Assembly (NCBI GenBank): GCA_947488605.1
Contig: CANKZJ010000001.1
Location: 682,001-746,000 of the forward strand
Direction: 5' to 3'
Length of the DNA stretch: 64,000 nt
Source: an uncultured Paracoccaceae bacterium
GTDB lineage: Bacteria; Pseudomonadota; Alphaproteobacteria; Rhodobacterales; Rhodobacteraceae
Below the pieces are notes generated by a model that saw only the letters and a list, made by a program, of their open reading frames with translations, made no database searches and was not told the origin of the DNA. This document shows, in pieces, positions 9,358 to 17,506 of the stretch. The position numbers and the translations under genes are program-made. The first letter of the stretch is position 1. Each line of letters starts with the position of its first letter.

Positions 9358-9823
9358 CGCGTAGCGCGATCTGCTCGGCCATGAATTTCGCCTGACCGGA
9401 ATTCGTCACGCCACCAACACCAACACGGCGCCCTAAACGCCACCAAAGCCCCGGCGCCCACGCCCGGGGCTTTTTGGTTTTCATGACCAATGTGAAACCA
9501 TGCGAAGGTTTCAACGCGAAGGCACCGCGTTCAACACTATGGACGTCATCAATACTTGCCAAGATCGTACCAGAGCTGTCGCGCAAATCTGTTTCGGTCA
9601 AAAAGATCATCATTGTCGTGGCGCGGCGCAAACGTTCCGCCTGCCAAAGCATCAAGACACCAAACCCCAGCATAAAGATCATCCAAGGCACCGACGGAGG
9701 AAATGACAATGTTGTATAGATCAACAACGCACCCAGAAAAAGTTGCATGCCATAGGCCATTAACCGACGCACAGGCGATACCTGCACCGTCGCGTAATGA
9801 CCATTCTCATCGGGTTCAAACAT
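9338..9823 (-). CDS. Hypothetical membrane protein
   Basis: 161 residues, function not recognised. Seen: a polar N-terminus (MFEPDENGHYATVQVSP), two adjacent hydrophobic segments at about 24-42 and 46-60, then a soluble C-terminal half with a DLRDSSGTILASIDDV strand-turn pattern and several tryptophans (RAWAPGLWWRLGRR), suggesting a PH-like or small beta domain on the cytoplasmic side. The gene contains the opposing terminator and overlaps the TadE-like gene by 20 bases at its 3' end. A conserved single-copy Rhodobacterales protein is likely. Confidence 0.72.
   Translation of the reverse strand: MFEPDENGHYATVQVSPVRRLMAYGMQLFLGALLIYTTLSFPPSVPWMIFMLGFGVLMLWQAERLRRATTMMIFLTETDLRDSSGTILASIDDVHSVERGAFALKPSHGFTLVMKTKKPRAWAPGLWWRLGRRVGVGGVTNSGQAKFMAEQIALRVTSFQS
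9445..9475 (+). terminator. Intrinsic terminator of the TadE-like pair, inside the facing gene
   Basis: AAAGCCCCGG and CCGGGGCTTT form a perfect 10-base stem with a 9-base loop, followed by T's (TTTTT at 9471-9475) on the plus strand. It sits about 90 bases past the TadE-like stop and within the coding sequence of the convergent gene at 9338-9823. Confidence 0.75.
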
Positions 9824-9871
9824 ACCTGATCTCCGTTCTCGGTGACGCTTAGCCTAACACGGCACGAAAGC

Positions 9872-10459
9872 CTAGGTCGTCACAGCCTTGCGCACCAAAT
9901 CCCAGTAGATGGTCTCGATGGTCTCCGTCTCCAACCGCCCATCCGCACGGTACCAGTTGCTGATACCCGTCAACATCGCAATCAAAGCCATCGCGGTCAC
10001 ACGTGTGTCTTTCATATCAAATGCGCCCTCGGCTTCACCGGCCCGCAAGATGTCCTCCAACGCGTCCTCATACCGGCGACGCATTGCTTCGATCATTGCA
10101 AAATTCTCAGGGGATAGATTACGCAACTCCATATAAGACACGAAAACCTGATCAGGGCGTGGCACATGAAAGCGGATATGAAACCGCGTGAAATCTTCTA
10201 GCCGCGCCAGCGCTTCAGTGCGGGAAGGCAAATCCTTCAAAGCGGCAAGCAAAGCGACCATATGATCCTTCATCAGATCAAAGAGTAGCGTTTGCTTATC
10301 TGGCGTGTAGTTATAAAGCGCGCCTGCCTGCATCCCCACTTCACCAGCGATCTGGCGCATAGACACCGCCGCATAGCCGTGTTGTGCGATCAAGCGTAAC
10401 GCCGCATCGCGCACCCGAGGGCCGGTAATATCAGAATGAGACCCTTGCTTGCGTGCCAT
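9872..10459 (-). CDS. TetR/AcrR family transcriptional regulator
   Basis: A 195-residue repressor-type protein. Seen: RVRDAALRLIAQHGYAAVSM leading into the helix-turn-helix RQIAGEVGMQAGALYNY at about residues 35-51, then an all-helical ligand-binding domain. The ligand is unknown. A near-perfect dyad CTGAACG-CT-CGTTCAG lies 14 bases upstream of its start, so it probably represses itself and perhaps the divergent lipoprotein gene. The family resembles regulators of fatty-acyl-CoA or efflux genes, but no target is apparent besides its neighbours. Confidence 0.9.
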   Translation of the reverse strand: MARKQGSHSDITGPRVRDAALRLIAQHGYAAVSMRQIAGEVGMQAGALYNYTPDKQTLLFDLMKDHMVALLAALKDLPSRTEALARLEDFTRFHIRFHVPRPDQVFVSYMELRNLSPENFAMIEAMRRRYEDALEDILRAGEAEGAFDMKDTRVTAMALIAMLTGISNWYRADGRLETETIETIYWDLVRKAVTT

Positions 10460-10472
10460 ACTTTTCGTTTAA

Positions 10473-10488
10473 CTGAACGCTCGTTCAG
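10473..10488. promoter_or_regulatory. TetR-type operator
   Basis: CTGAACGCTCGTTCAG has perfect 7-base arms around a central CT. It lies immediately upstream of the TetR gene (start at 10459) and upstream of the divergent gene at 10547. The TGAACG/CGTTCA half-site type is common for TetR/AcrR regulators. Confidence 0.7.
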
Positions 10489-10546
10489 ATGCAAAACCCA
10501 ATCCGCGCAGTTGCCCCCGATCATCAAGCAACGATAAGGTGCCGAT

Positions 10547-10777
10547 ATGCGCTTTCTTATAATCACTTTGCTTTGCCTTTCAGCCTGTACGCAGTTTCCT
10601 GAACTTGAGGGCACAATTAGCGATGCCGCGCGCGACGCCCCCTATCCAAAGCTCAGCCAAGTTCCAATTGCACCGCCAGTATCGGGTATCGAGCAGGAGA
10701 TTTTGCAAGATCGGATCGCCGCGTTGCAATCAAGGGCTGCCCGTATCCGGCAGATTGACATCAGCGCGTTGCAGTAG
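10547..10777 (+). CDS. Small lipoprotein
   Basis: A 76-residue product with a lipoprotein signal: MRFLIITLLCLSAC, with the lipobox LSAC and the acylated Cys at residue 14, then a Pro-rich linker and a C-terminal helix (EQEILQDRIAALQSRAARIRQ) that could form a coiled coil. It faces away from the TetR gene and precedes hom by about 55 bases. Function unknown; probably an outer-membrane or periplasmic accessory protein, conserved upstream of hom in relatives as far as I recall. Confidence 0.7.
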   Translation: MRFLIITLLCLSACTQFPELEGTISDAARDAPYPKLSQVPIAPPVSGIEQEILQDRIAALQSRAARIRQIDISALQ

Positions 10778-10832
10778 CGCTGTGCTTTCGCTAGACCCGT
10801 CCCGAAGCACGCGCAATCACGGAATAGAACTC

Positions 10833-12119
10833 ATGACATCACCTCTTCGCCTTGGAATCGCTGGACTGGGCACCGTTGGGGTTGGCATTGTCAGGATCGT
10901 GCAAAAACATGGCGATTTGCTTGCTCTGCGTGCAGGACGCCCCATTGAGATTGTCGCGGTATCTGCACGGTCCAAGACCAAGAACCGTGATGTCGATTTG
11001 TCCTCTTATGAATGGGAAGACGATCCGGTTTCTCTTGCAAAGCGCGGTGATATCGATGTGTTCATCGAAGTCATGGGTGGCCACGAAGGCCCCGCAAAAG
11101 ATGCTACAGAGGCCGCCATTGCCGCAGGCCATGACATTGTCAGTGCCAACAAAGCACTTCTTGCGATCCACGGCCAAGCGCTTGCGCAAGCCGCGGAAGA
11201 CGCCGGACGCGTGATCCGCTTTGAGGCCGCAGTCGCAGGCGGCATTCCGGTAGTCAAAGCGCTGACCGAAGGTCTGGCTGGCAACGCGATTACCCGCGTG
11301 ATGGGCGTGATGAACGGCAGCTGCAACTACATCCTGACACGTATGCAAGACGCAGGCCTGAGTTATGAGGCCGTCTTTGACGAAGCTAATCAACTTGGGT
11401 TCCTCGAGGCTGATCCCGAACTTGACGTCGGCGGCATCGATGCCGGTCATAAGTTGGCACTTTTGTCGTCTATCGCGTTCGGCACGCAAGTCGACTTTGA
11501 AGCCGTCGAGTTGGAAGGGATCGGGTCCGTCACCATCGAGGACATCCATCAAGCCGCCGACATGGGCTATAAGATCAAACTGCTTGGTGTTGCCCAGATG
11601 ACGGGTCGCGGGCTGGAACAACGTATGTCGCCTTGTTTGGTGCCAGAGACCTCGCCACTTGGTCAGTTAGAGGGTGGTACAAATATGGTCGTTCTCGAAG
11701 GCGATGCCATCAGCCAGATCGTGTTGCGGGGCCCCGGTGCAGGCGAAGGTCCAACCGCGAGTGCGATCATGGGTGACGTCATGGATATCGCGCGCGGCAT
11801 GCGGATTTCGACCTTTGGGCAGCCTGCGGCAACGCTGCGCAAAGCGCGATCAGCACGCGCGGCTGTCTCGGCGCCCTACTACTTGCGCTTGCAGCTTATC
11901 GACAAACCTGGTGCGCTGGCGAAAGTAGCACATGCTTTGGGCGAAGCGGGAATTTCGATCGACCGCATGCGCCAATATGGCCACGAAGACACCGCCGCCC
12001 CTGTTTTGATCGTCACGCATAAAACCACGCGGTCTGCCTTGGATGAAGCACTTGGCGACTTTAAGGCAACGGGTGTCGTCACCGGTGACCCTGTCGCGAT
12101 CCGTATCGAGGCGGTTTAG
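10833..12119 (+). CDS. hom: Homoserine dehydrogenase
   Basis: 428 residues. Catalyses NAD(P)H-dependent reduction of aspartate-4-semialdehyde to homoserine, the branch point to threonine, methionine and isoleucine. Seen: the N-terminal nucleotide fold GIAGLGTVGVGIVRIV at residues 8-23, SANKALLA near 105, the substrate domain with AAVAGGIPVVKAL, GGIDAGHKLALL near 205, and a C-terminal ACT domain (YYLRLQLIDKPGALAKVAHAL near 350) for threonine feedback. The start at ATG 10833 gives MTSPLRLGIAG; the longer upstream frame overlaps the lipoprotein gene and is spurious. Followed by glpX. Confidence 0.96.
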   Translation: MTSPLRLGIAGLGTVGVGIVRIVQKHGDLLALRAGRPIEIVAVSARSKTKNRDVDLSSYEWEDDPVSLAKRGDIDVFIEVMGGHEGPAKDATEAAIAAGHDIVSANKALLAIHGQALAQAAEDAGRVIRFEAAVAGGIPVVKALTEGLAGNAITRVMGVMNGSCNYILTRMQDAGLSYEAVFDEANQLGFLEADPELDVGGIDAGHKLALLSSIAFGTQVDFEAVELEGIGSVTIEDIHQAADMGYKIKLLGVAQMTGRGLEQRMSPCLVPETSPLGQLEGGTNMVVLEGDAISQIVLRGPGAGEGPTASAIMGDVMDIARGMRISTFGQPAATLRKARSARAAVSAPYYLRLQLIDKPGALAKVAHALGEAGISIDRMRQYGHEDTAAPVLIVTHKTTRSALDEALGDFKATGVVTGDPVAIRIEAV

Positions 12120-12187
12120 CGCAAACAGTCTTGTCCCTGTCACGCAGACAGGCTTTAGGGGATGCAAGCCATCAAAGGACGCATTCC

Positions 12188-13153
12188 ATGCCTGCAGCAA
12201 TTGACTTCAATGACCGCAATCTTTCCTTGGGTCTTGCCCGAGTATCCGAAGCGGCTGCCATCGCTTGCACACCCCTGATCGGACGCGGTGATGAAAAGGC
12301 CGCTGACCAAGCGGCCGTTGATGCGATGCGCAAACAGCTTAACAAACTGGATATCGCCGGCGTCGTCGTGATCGGCGAGGGTGAACGCGATGAAGCACCG
12401 ATGCTGTTTATCGGCGAAGAAGTCGGCACCGGCAAAGGCCCCGGCGTGGACATCGCACTCGACCCGCTGGAAGGCACGACGCTGACAGCCAAAGACATGC
12501 CCAACGCGTTGGCCGTCATTGCAATGGGTCCGCGCGGGTCAATGTTGCACGCGCCCGACGTCTATATGGACAAACTTGCCATCGGTCCGGGGTTTCGTCC
12601 CGGCGTTGTCACCTTGGATATGTCCCCGTCCGAGCGCGTCTCGGCGCTTGCTGCCGCCAAAGGTTGCTCTACTAATGACATCACCGTCTGCGTTCTCGAG
12701 CGTCCGCGGCATGAAGACATGATCGCAGAAATCCGCGCGACGGGTGCAGCGATCCGCCTGATCACGGACGGTGATGTGGCTGGCGTCATGCACTGTGCCG
12801 AACCCGATCTGACCGGCATCGATATGTACATGGGATCTGGTGGCGCGCCCGAAGGTGTGCTGGCTGCCGCCGCGCTCAAATGCATGGGCGGGCAGATTTT
12901 TGGCCGGTTGATGTTTCGCAACGACGATGAACGCGGACGGGCTACAAAGGCTGGAATCACGAACTTTGACCGCGTTTATACACGCGATGACATGGTCACC
13001 AGCGATGTGATCTTTGCGGCAACCGGTGTCACAGACGGATCATTGGTGCCCGGCATCAAACGCGAAGTCGGCTTTGTAACCGCGGAAACCATCCTGATGC
13101 GTTCCAAAACCGGCTCCGTCCGGCGCATGATTTACCGCAATCCCGTCAGTTAA
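12188..13153 (+). CDS. glpX: Fructose-1,6-bisphosphatase class II
   Basis: 321 residues. Hydrolyses fructose-1,6-bisphosphate in gluconeogenesis and, in many alphaproteobacteria, is the only FBPase. Seen: VVVIGEGERDEAPMLFIGEE near residue 60 and the Li-sensitive phosphatase signature ALDPLEGTT near residue 90, then GSGGAPEGVLAAAALKCMGG near 215. The ATG at 12188 has AAGGA 8 bases upstream and yields MPAAIDFNDRNLSLG, the usual GlpX start. It lies between hom and recJ and ends in a strong hairpin terminator. Confidence 0.96.
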   Translation: MPAAIDFNDRNLSLGLARVSEAAAIACTPLIGRGDEKAADQAAVDAMRKQLNKLDIAGVVVIGEGERDEAPMLFIGEEVGTGKGPGVDIALDPLEGTTLTAKDMPNALAVIAMGPRGSMLHAPDVYMDKLAIGPGFRPGVVTLDMSPSERVSALAAAKGCSTNDITVCVLERPRHEDMIAEIRATGAAIRLITDGDVAGVMHCAEPDLTGIDMYMGSGGAPEGVLAAAALKCMGGQIFGRLMFRNDDERGRATKAGITNFDRVYTRDDMVTSDVIFAATGVTDGSLVPGIKREVGFVTAETILMRSKTGSVRRMIYRNPVS

Positions 13154-13179
13154 GTCCTGAATTACCGAATTGCTTGAAT

Positions 13180-13206
13180 AGGGCGTGGCGCCTGCCGCGC
13201 CCTTTC
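13180..13206 (+). terminator. Intrinsic terminator after glpX
   Basis: AGGGCGTGGC and GCCGCGCCCT pair over 10 positions (one G-U) around a GCCT loop, followed by TTTCT. It lies 27 bases past the glpX stop and ends 17 bases before recJ, so it could also shape the recJ leader. Confidence 0.7.
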
Positions 13207-13222
13207 TATATTGTGCCGCCTT

Positions 13223-14983
13223 ATGAGCGATACACTACATAATGCGTTTTTGGGCGTCACTTCGTCCGCCTCAGGCCGCCGCTGGGTTGGTCCAACGGTC
13301 GAAGAAGACCGCCTTTCCGAGGCGATGGCGCAAGAAACCGGATATCCGGCTGCCCTCTGTCGTATTTTGGTCAAACGCGGTGTGACAGCCCAAGAGGCCG
13401 CAACCTTCCTCGCCCCGACACTGCGCGATCTACTCCCTGATCCCGGTGTGCTCAAAGACATGACGACTGCATCAACGCGATTTTTGAACGCAGTAAAGCG
13501 TAAAGAAAAAATCGCCATCTTCGCTGATTATGATGTGGATGGCGGCACCTCTGCGGCGCTACTCATTACATGGTTGCGCGACATGGGAATGACGGCAACG
13601 CTCTATGTCCCCGACCGGATCGACGAGGGCTACGGCCCCAACGAAGAGGCGATGTCAGCGCTCGCCAATGACCATGACCTGATCATCTGCGTCGATTGCG
13701 GGACGCTGTCACATGAGCCAATCGCTGCGGCCAAAGGGGCCGACGTGATTGTGCTTGATCACCATCTAGGTGGAGAGACGCTGCCGGATGCCGTCGCTGT
13801 CGTGAACCCAAATAGACAAGATGAGACCGGCGATCTGGCACATCTTTGCGCTGCAGGCGTGGTGTTTTTGATGCTGGTCGATGCCAATCGTCAATTGCGC
13901 GAAGCGGGTCAGAAAGGACCTGATCTGATAGCGATGCTTGATCTTGTCGGTCTTGCGACAGTGGCTGATGTCGCACCTTTGATCGGCGTGAACCGCGCAT
14001 TTGTGCGCCAAGGTTTAACCATCATGGCACGACGCAACCGGATCGGACTGACCGCACTGGCCGATGTGGCTGGCCTTGACCAGGCCCCCACAAGTTATCA
14101 CCTCGGGTTCCTGCTTGGGCCACGCGTAAATGCTGGCGGGCGGATCGGCAAAGCGGACCTTGGGGCGCGGCTTTTGTCGACCGACAATCGCCACGAGGCC
14201 GAGGCAATGGCCGCAAAACTAGATGAACTCAACACCGAACGCCGTGACGTAGAAGCGCAAGTGCGCGAACTCGCGTTAGAACAGGCAACGCAGCGTGGGC
14301 TTGATGGGCCGCTGGTCTGGGCTGCAGGTGAAGGCTGGCACCCGGGTGTTGTTGGTATTGTCGCCGCACGTTTGAAAGAAGCGACGAACCGCCCTGCTAT
14401 TGTGATTGGCCTTGATGGTGATGAAGGCAAAGGGTCCGGGCGGTCCGTCTCAGGCATTGATCTGGGCGCTGTCATTCAACGCACAGCCAGTGAGGGTCTG
14501 TTGATCAAAGGCGGCGGTCATAAAATGGCGGCAGGTCTGACTGTTGCACGCGACAAGCTAGACGCGGCGATGGCGCGCCTTGGAGAACTGTTAGCGAAAC
14601 AAGGCGCTGGTGATATTGGACCCGCTGATTTGAAGGTCAGCGGTATCTTGATGCCGGGTGCTGCTTCAATTGAGCTGATCAACCAAATCGAAGACGCAGG
14701 CCCATTCGGCGCAGGCGCCCCTGCCCCACGCTTTGCATTTCCCGATTGCCAAATTCACTTTGCCAAACAAGTTGGCGCAAATCACCTCAAGATCAGCTTT
14801 GGCGACGGTCTGGGCGGCCGGATCGATGCCATCAGTTTTGGCGCAATGGACGGGCCTTTGGGGCCGATGCTTCTGAAACACAACGGCGCGCGTTTCCATC
14901 TGGCGGGGCGTCTAGAGATCAACACATGGCAAGGGCGGCAATCGGTGCAATTGCGGCTCGAAGATGCAGCACCCGCTCACTAA
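13223..14983 (+). CDS. recJ: Single-stranded-DNA exonuclease RecJ
   Basis: 586 residues. A 5'-3' single-strand DNA exonuclease in RecF recombination, mismatch and base-excision repair. Seen: DHH-domain motifs in order, FADYDVDGGTSAAL (near residue 105), ICVDCG (near 157) and VLDHH (near 179), then the DHHA1 domain with KGGGHKMAAGL near 435 and an OB-like C-terminus. Aspartates and histidines for the two metals are present. The ATG at 13223 is preferred over the TTG four codons upstream. Directly downstream of glpX and upstream of tRNA-Glu. Confidence 0.95.
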   Translation: MSDTLHNAFLGVTSSASGRRWVGPTVEEDRLSEAMAQETGYPAALCRILVKRGVTAQEAATFLAPTLRDLLPDPGVLKDMTTASTRFLNAVKRKEKIAIFADYDVDGGTSAALLITWLRDMGMTATLYVPDRIDEGYGPNEEAMSALANDHDLIICVDCGTLSHEPIAAAKGADVIVLDHHLGGETLPDAVAVVNPNRQDETGDLAHLCAAGVVFLMLVDANRQLREAGQKGPDLIAMLDLVGLATVADVAPLIGVNRAFVRQGLTIMARRNRIGLTALADVAGLDQAPTSYHLGFLLGPRVNAGGRIGKADLGARLLSTDNRHEAEAMAAKLDELNTERRDVEAQVRELALEQATQRGLDGPLVWAAGEGWHPGVVGIVAARLKEATNRPAIVIGLDGDEGKGSGRSVSGIDLGAVIQRTASEGLLIKGGGHKMAAGLTVARDKLDAAMARLGELLAKQGAGDIGPADLKVSGILMPGAASIELINQIEDAGPFGAGAPAPRFAFPDCQIHFAKQVGANHLKISFGDGLGGRIDAISFGAMDGPLGPMLLKHNGARFHLAGRLEINTWQGRQSVQLRLEDAAPAH

Positions 14984-15057
14984 ACTTGTGCCATAAAAAA
15001 CGAAAATACCCTCTTGCACGCGGGGCATGGTTTCCCTAAAAGCGGCCCACCAACTGC

Positions 15058-15132
15058 GGTCCCTTCGTCTATCGGTTAGGACGCCAGGTTTTCAACCTGG
15101 AAAGAGGGGTTCGATTCCCCTAGGGACTGCCA
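15058..15132 (+). tRNA. tRNA-Glu (anticodon UUC)
   Basis: A cloverleaf can be drawn by eye: acceptor arms GGTCCCT and AGGGACT (first pair G-U), D-arm with TCTATCGGTTAGGA, anticodon stem CCAGG/CCTGG around the loop TTTTCAA with anticodon TTC, and T-arm AGGGG-TTCGATT-CCCCT. Discriminator G and an encoded CCA follow. 75 bases. Confidence 0.97.
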
Positions 15133-15434
15133 GTTGTTTTTCATGAAAAATTTCTGTGATGCGCGTCGGCTTATCTTTGCTGTGGGCTTGCAATCGTTTT
15201 TTGACCGAGCTCATTCAAAATACCCTCAAAAAGACTGCAAATGGCTTGCCAAACGCGAATAACTGACGAAATCGTACTCGCAAAGTCAGCATGCCTTTGC
15301 TGAATTGCAACACCTACCAATCAAGGGGCTTGATTTGCGCGCGTACTCAAGTCTAACTTTTGGGCAATGAACGCTCCCAAGGCCAAATTCTATCCCGTAG
15401 GGCTGGGCAGGCAGGTGAATGAAGGGGTGAGACC
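15133..15434. other. 302-base region between tRNA-Glu and the oxygenase-like gene
   Basis: No gene seen. A perfect 14-base palindrome of five T's, CATG and five A's sits at 15137-15150 just after the tRNA and may aid its 3' processing or termination. An 11-base direct repeat AAAATACCCTC occurs at 15003-15013 and 15217-15227, on either side of the tRNA. The promoter of the 15435 gene should lie in the right part. Confidence 0.5.
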
Positions 15435-16223
15435 ATGGAAACCGACGTGGCGCTAAGCAAACGCATTGCGCAACACATGGCGCAGTCGATCAGGGATACT
15501 TCGGTCAATAACATGCCTTGCCAGCATGCGATGCTAACAGGTCTGTTCCCCGACGATGTCTACGAGCAGATGCTCCAAAACATTCCGGCAATAGAAGCTT
15601 TCCGTCCTATGAGCCTTGAGCTTTTTCACGATGAAAACGGTGTATCGACACGCGATCTGATTGAACTTCCCGAAGTTGGCGTTGAGCGGATCAAGAAAGA
15701 GCAGCAAAGCCTATGGTGGGCAGTCGGAACGGCAATCATGTCTGCTGAAGTAAAGTCAGCGGTTTTTGAAGGGCTGGCGGAGGATCTTGCACCAGTCTTG
15801 AATGTCGAAAAGTCAAAGGTGAATGAGCAAAAGGTCTTTGTGAGCACGGCACTGCGCGTCGAGACAGTATCATACAATATGCCGCCGCATTTTGACGAGT
15901 TGCCGCGGATTGCAACAATGCTGATTTATCTGCCCGAAGACGAAAGCCTCGATGGTCTGGGAACTGCGCTCTATGACTATGCGCCTAAATGGCAACGGCC
16001 ATTTCGTGCGGCCCACCGAGAGATTTGCCGCGCGCCGTTCCTGCCCAATAGCGGGATCTATTTCTCGGGTAATGAGCGAAAAATTCGCCCCGGCTGGCAT
16101 GGCTTTGAGCGTACGAGCAAGACAGTGGTCGGTGATGCACCTCGCATAAGCCTGCTGACGACATGGTATACCGGCACCAGCGACATGCATGCTGATTGTC
16201 CCGAGATGGTCGCCATTGCTTAG
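15435..16223 (+). CDS. 2OG-Fe(II) oxygenase-like protein
   Basis: 262 residues, tentative. Seen: PPHFDELPRIATMLIYLP near residue 150, matching the HxD iron-binding motif of prolyl-4-hydroxylase-type oxygenases in a beta-strand context, then GTALYDY, a possible distal iron-ligand histidine in PGWHGFER near residue 221, and RISLLTTW, where an Arg could hold 2-oxoglutarate. The substrate is unknown; family members hydroxylate proteins, sugars or lipids. An AAGGGG lies upstream of the ATG. It stands alone between tRNA-Glu and gloA, a common place for acquired genes. Confidence 0.68.
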   Translation: METDVALSKRIAQHMAQSIRDTSVNNMPCQHAMLTGLFPDDVYEQMLQNIPAIEAFRPMSLELFHDENGVSTRDLIELPEVGVERIKKEQQSLWWAVGTAIMSAEVKSAVFEGLAEDLAPVLNVEKSKVNEQKVFVSTALRVETVSYNMPPHFDELPRIATMLIYLPEDESLDGLGTALYDYAPKWQRPFRAAHREICRAPFLPNSGIYFSGNERKIRPGWHGFERTSKTVVGDAPRISLLTTWYTGTSDMHADCPEMVAIA

Positions 16224-16391
16224 ATATTTTTAGTCTAATTTGATATTCCTATTGGCCTTACGACCGTAGGGGCCGGAGATGAAGCCAAACCTTTGGCTTA
16301 CCCAAGTTACGAGCCAAAATGCGCAATCCGGCATTTACTGTCGCGCCCGAAACGCTACGCTCCATGCTAAGCACTGCAAACGGAGAAGCTG

Positions 16392-16820
16392 ATGTCCTTG
16401 AAATACCTGCACACAATGGTCCGCGTCAAAGACCTTGAAAAATCAATCGCCTTCTATGAACTGCTTGGCCTGAAAGAAACCCATCGCTTCGACAATGAAG
16501 GTGGGCGGTTTTCATTGATCTTCATGGCCCCTCCCGGTCAAGAAGACTGCCCGGTTGAGTTGACCTATAACTGGGACGGCGACGATGCACTTCCATCAGA
16601 TGGCCGTCACTTCGGTCACCTTGCCTACCGCGTGCCAAACATCTACGAGACATGCCAGCATTTGATGGACAACGGGGTCACCATCAACCGTCCGCCGCGC
16701 GATGGCCATATGGCGTTTGTGCGGTCGCCCGATAACATTTCTATCGAGCTCTTGCAGGAAGGCGACAACCTTCCCCCCGCCGAGCCATGGTCGAGCATGC
16801 AAAACACAGGCCATTGGTAA
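16392..16820 (+). CDS. gloA: Lactoylglutathione lyase (glyoxalase I)
   Basis: 142 residues. Isomerises the methylglyoxal-glutathione hemithioacetal to S-lactoylglutathione in the cytosol. Seen: two VOC modules: YLHTMVRVKDLEKSIAFYELLGL with the first metal His, a Glu in CPVELTY near residue 56, HFGHLAYRV with the second His near 76, and ISIELLQEG with the second Glu near 120, the full H/E/H/E nickel or zinc set. An AGAAGCTG precedes the ATG at 16392. Its 3' end overlaps the first DUF1194 gene by 34 bases if the ATG at 16787 is used, or 7 if the TTG at 16814 is used. Confidence 0.95.
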   Translation: MSLKYLHTMVRVKDLEKSIAFYELLGLKETHRFDNEGGRFSLIFMAPPGQEDCPVELTYNWDGDDALPSDGRHFGHLAYRVPNIYETCQHLMDNGVTINRPPRDGHMAFVRSPDNISIELLQEGDNLPPAEPWSSMQNTGHW

Positions 16821-17506
16821 AAACCGGCCTGATCATAACATTCACTCTGCTCGCCTCACCCGTTGCGGCGTGCAGATTAGCGCTGGTTCTAGCCATGGAT
16901 GTGTCATCTTCTGTTGATGCCAGCGAAGATCAATTGCAACGCGTCGGACTTGCCACGGCACTGCTGTCACCTGAGGTACAGACCGCGTTCTTTGCCAGTA
17001 ACGATCCCGTCGCCTTGGCTGTCTTTGAATGGAGTGGGCGTAGTCATCAAACCGATGTGTTGGATTGGGTATTGATCCGTTCCCCCACCGATCTGATGAT
17101 TGCTGCTGACGTGGTAAAACAAAGTACAAGAAGTGCAGCAGGGCTGCCAACAGCAATCGGTCACGCATTGGCCTATGCGTCCATTAAACTCGATACCGCG
17201 CCACGATGTCTTTTCCAGACCATCGATATGGCGGGCGATGGCATCAACAACGATGGCTTTGGCGCACAAATCACCTACGCTACATTTCCCTTTGATGCCG
17301 TGACGGTGAACGGCTTGGTGATCGCCGGACAGGCGAACGACACGCTATCTTATTATGAGACCGAAGTCATTCGCGGACCGGGGTCATTTGTTGAAACGGC
17401 TCAAGGTTTTTCGGATTTCGAAGTTGCGATGCGCCGAAAACTGGTGAGGGAGCTGTCGGCGATTGTAACGGGGCAATTGCATGATCCATCGGGGCAAAAC
17501 GGATGA
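16787..17506 (+). CDS. DUF1194 / VWA-like secreted protein, copy 1
   Basis: 239 residues, function unknown. Seen: a signal-peptide core (LIITFTLLASPVAAC), then LALVLAMDVSSSVDASEDQ, a MIDAS-like DxSxS metal site, and later TIDMAGDGINNDG and VIRGPGSFVE, the repeating landmarks of the DUF1194 family with a von Willebrand A fold. An in-frame TTG at 16814 would give a cleaner signal peptide (MVKTGLIITF) and cut the gloA overlap to 7 bases; I keep the ATG but the TTG is credible. It is the first of three paralogues in series with 4-base overlaps. Confidence 0.8.
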   Translation: MVEHAKHRPLVKTGLIITFTLLASPVAACRLALVLAMDVSSSVDASEDQLQRVGLATALLSPEVQTAFFASNDPVALAVFEWSGRSHQTDVLDWVLIRSPTDLMIAADVVKQSTRSAAGLPTAIGHALAYASIKLDTAPRCLFQTIDMAGDGINNDGFGAQITYATFPFDAVTVNGLVIAGQANDTLSYYETEVIRGPGSFVETAQGFSDFEVAMRRKLVRELSAIVTGQLHDPSGQNG

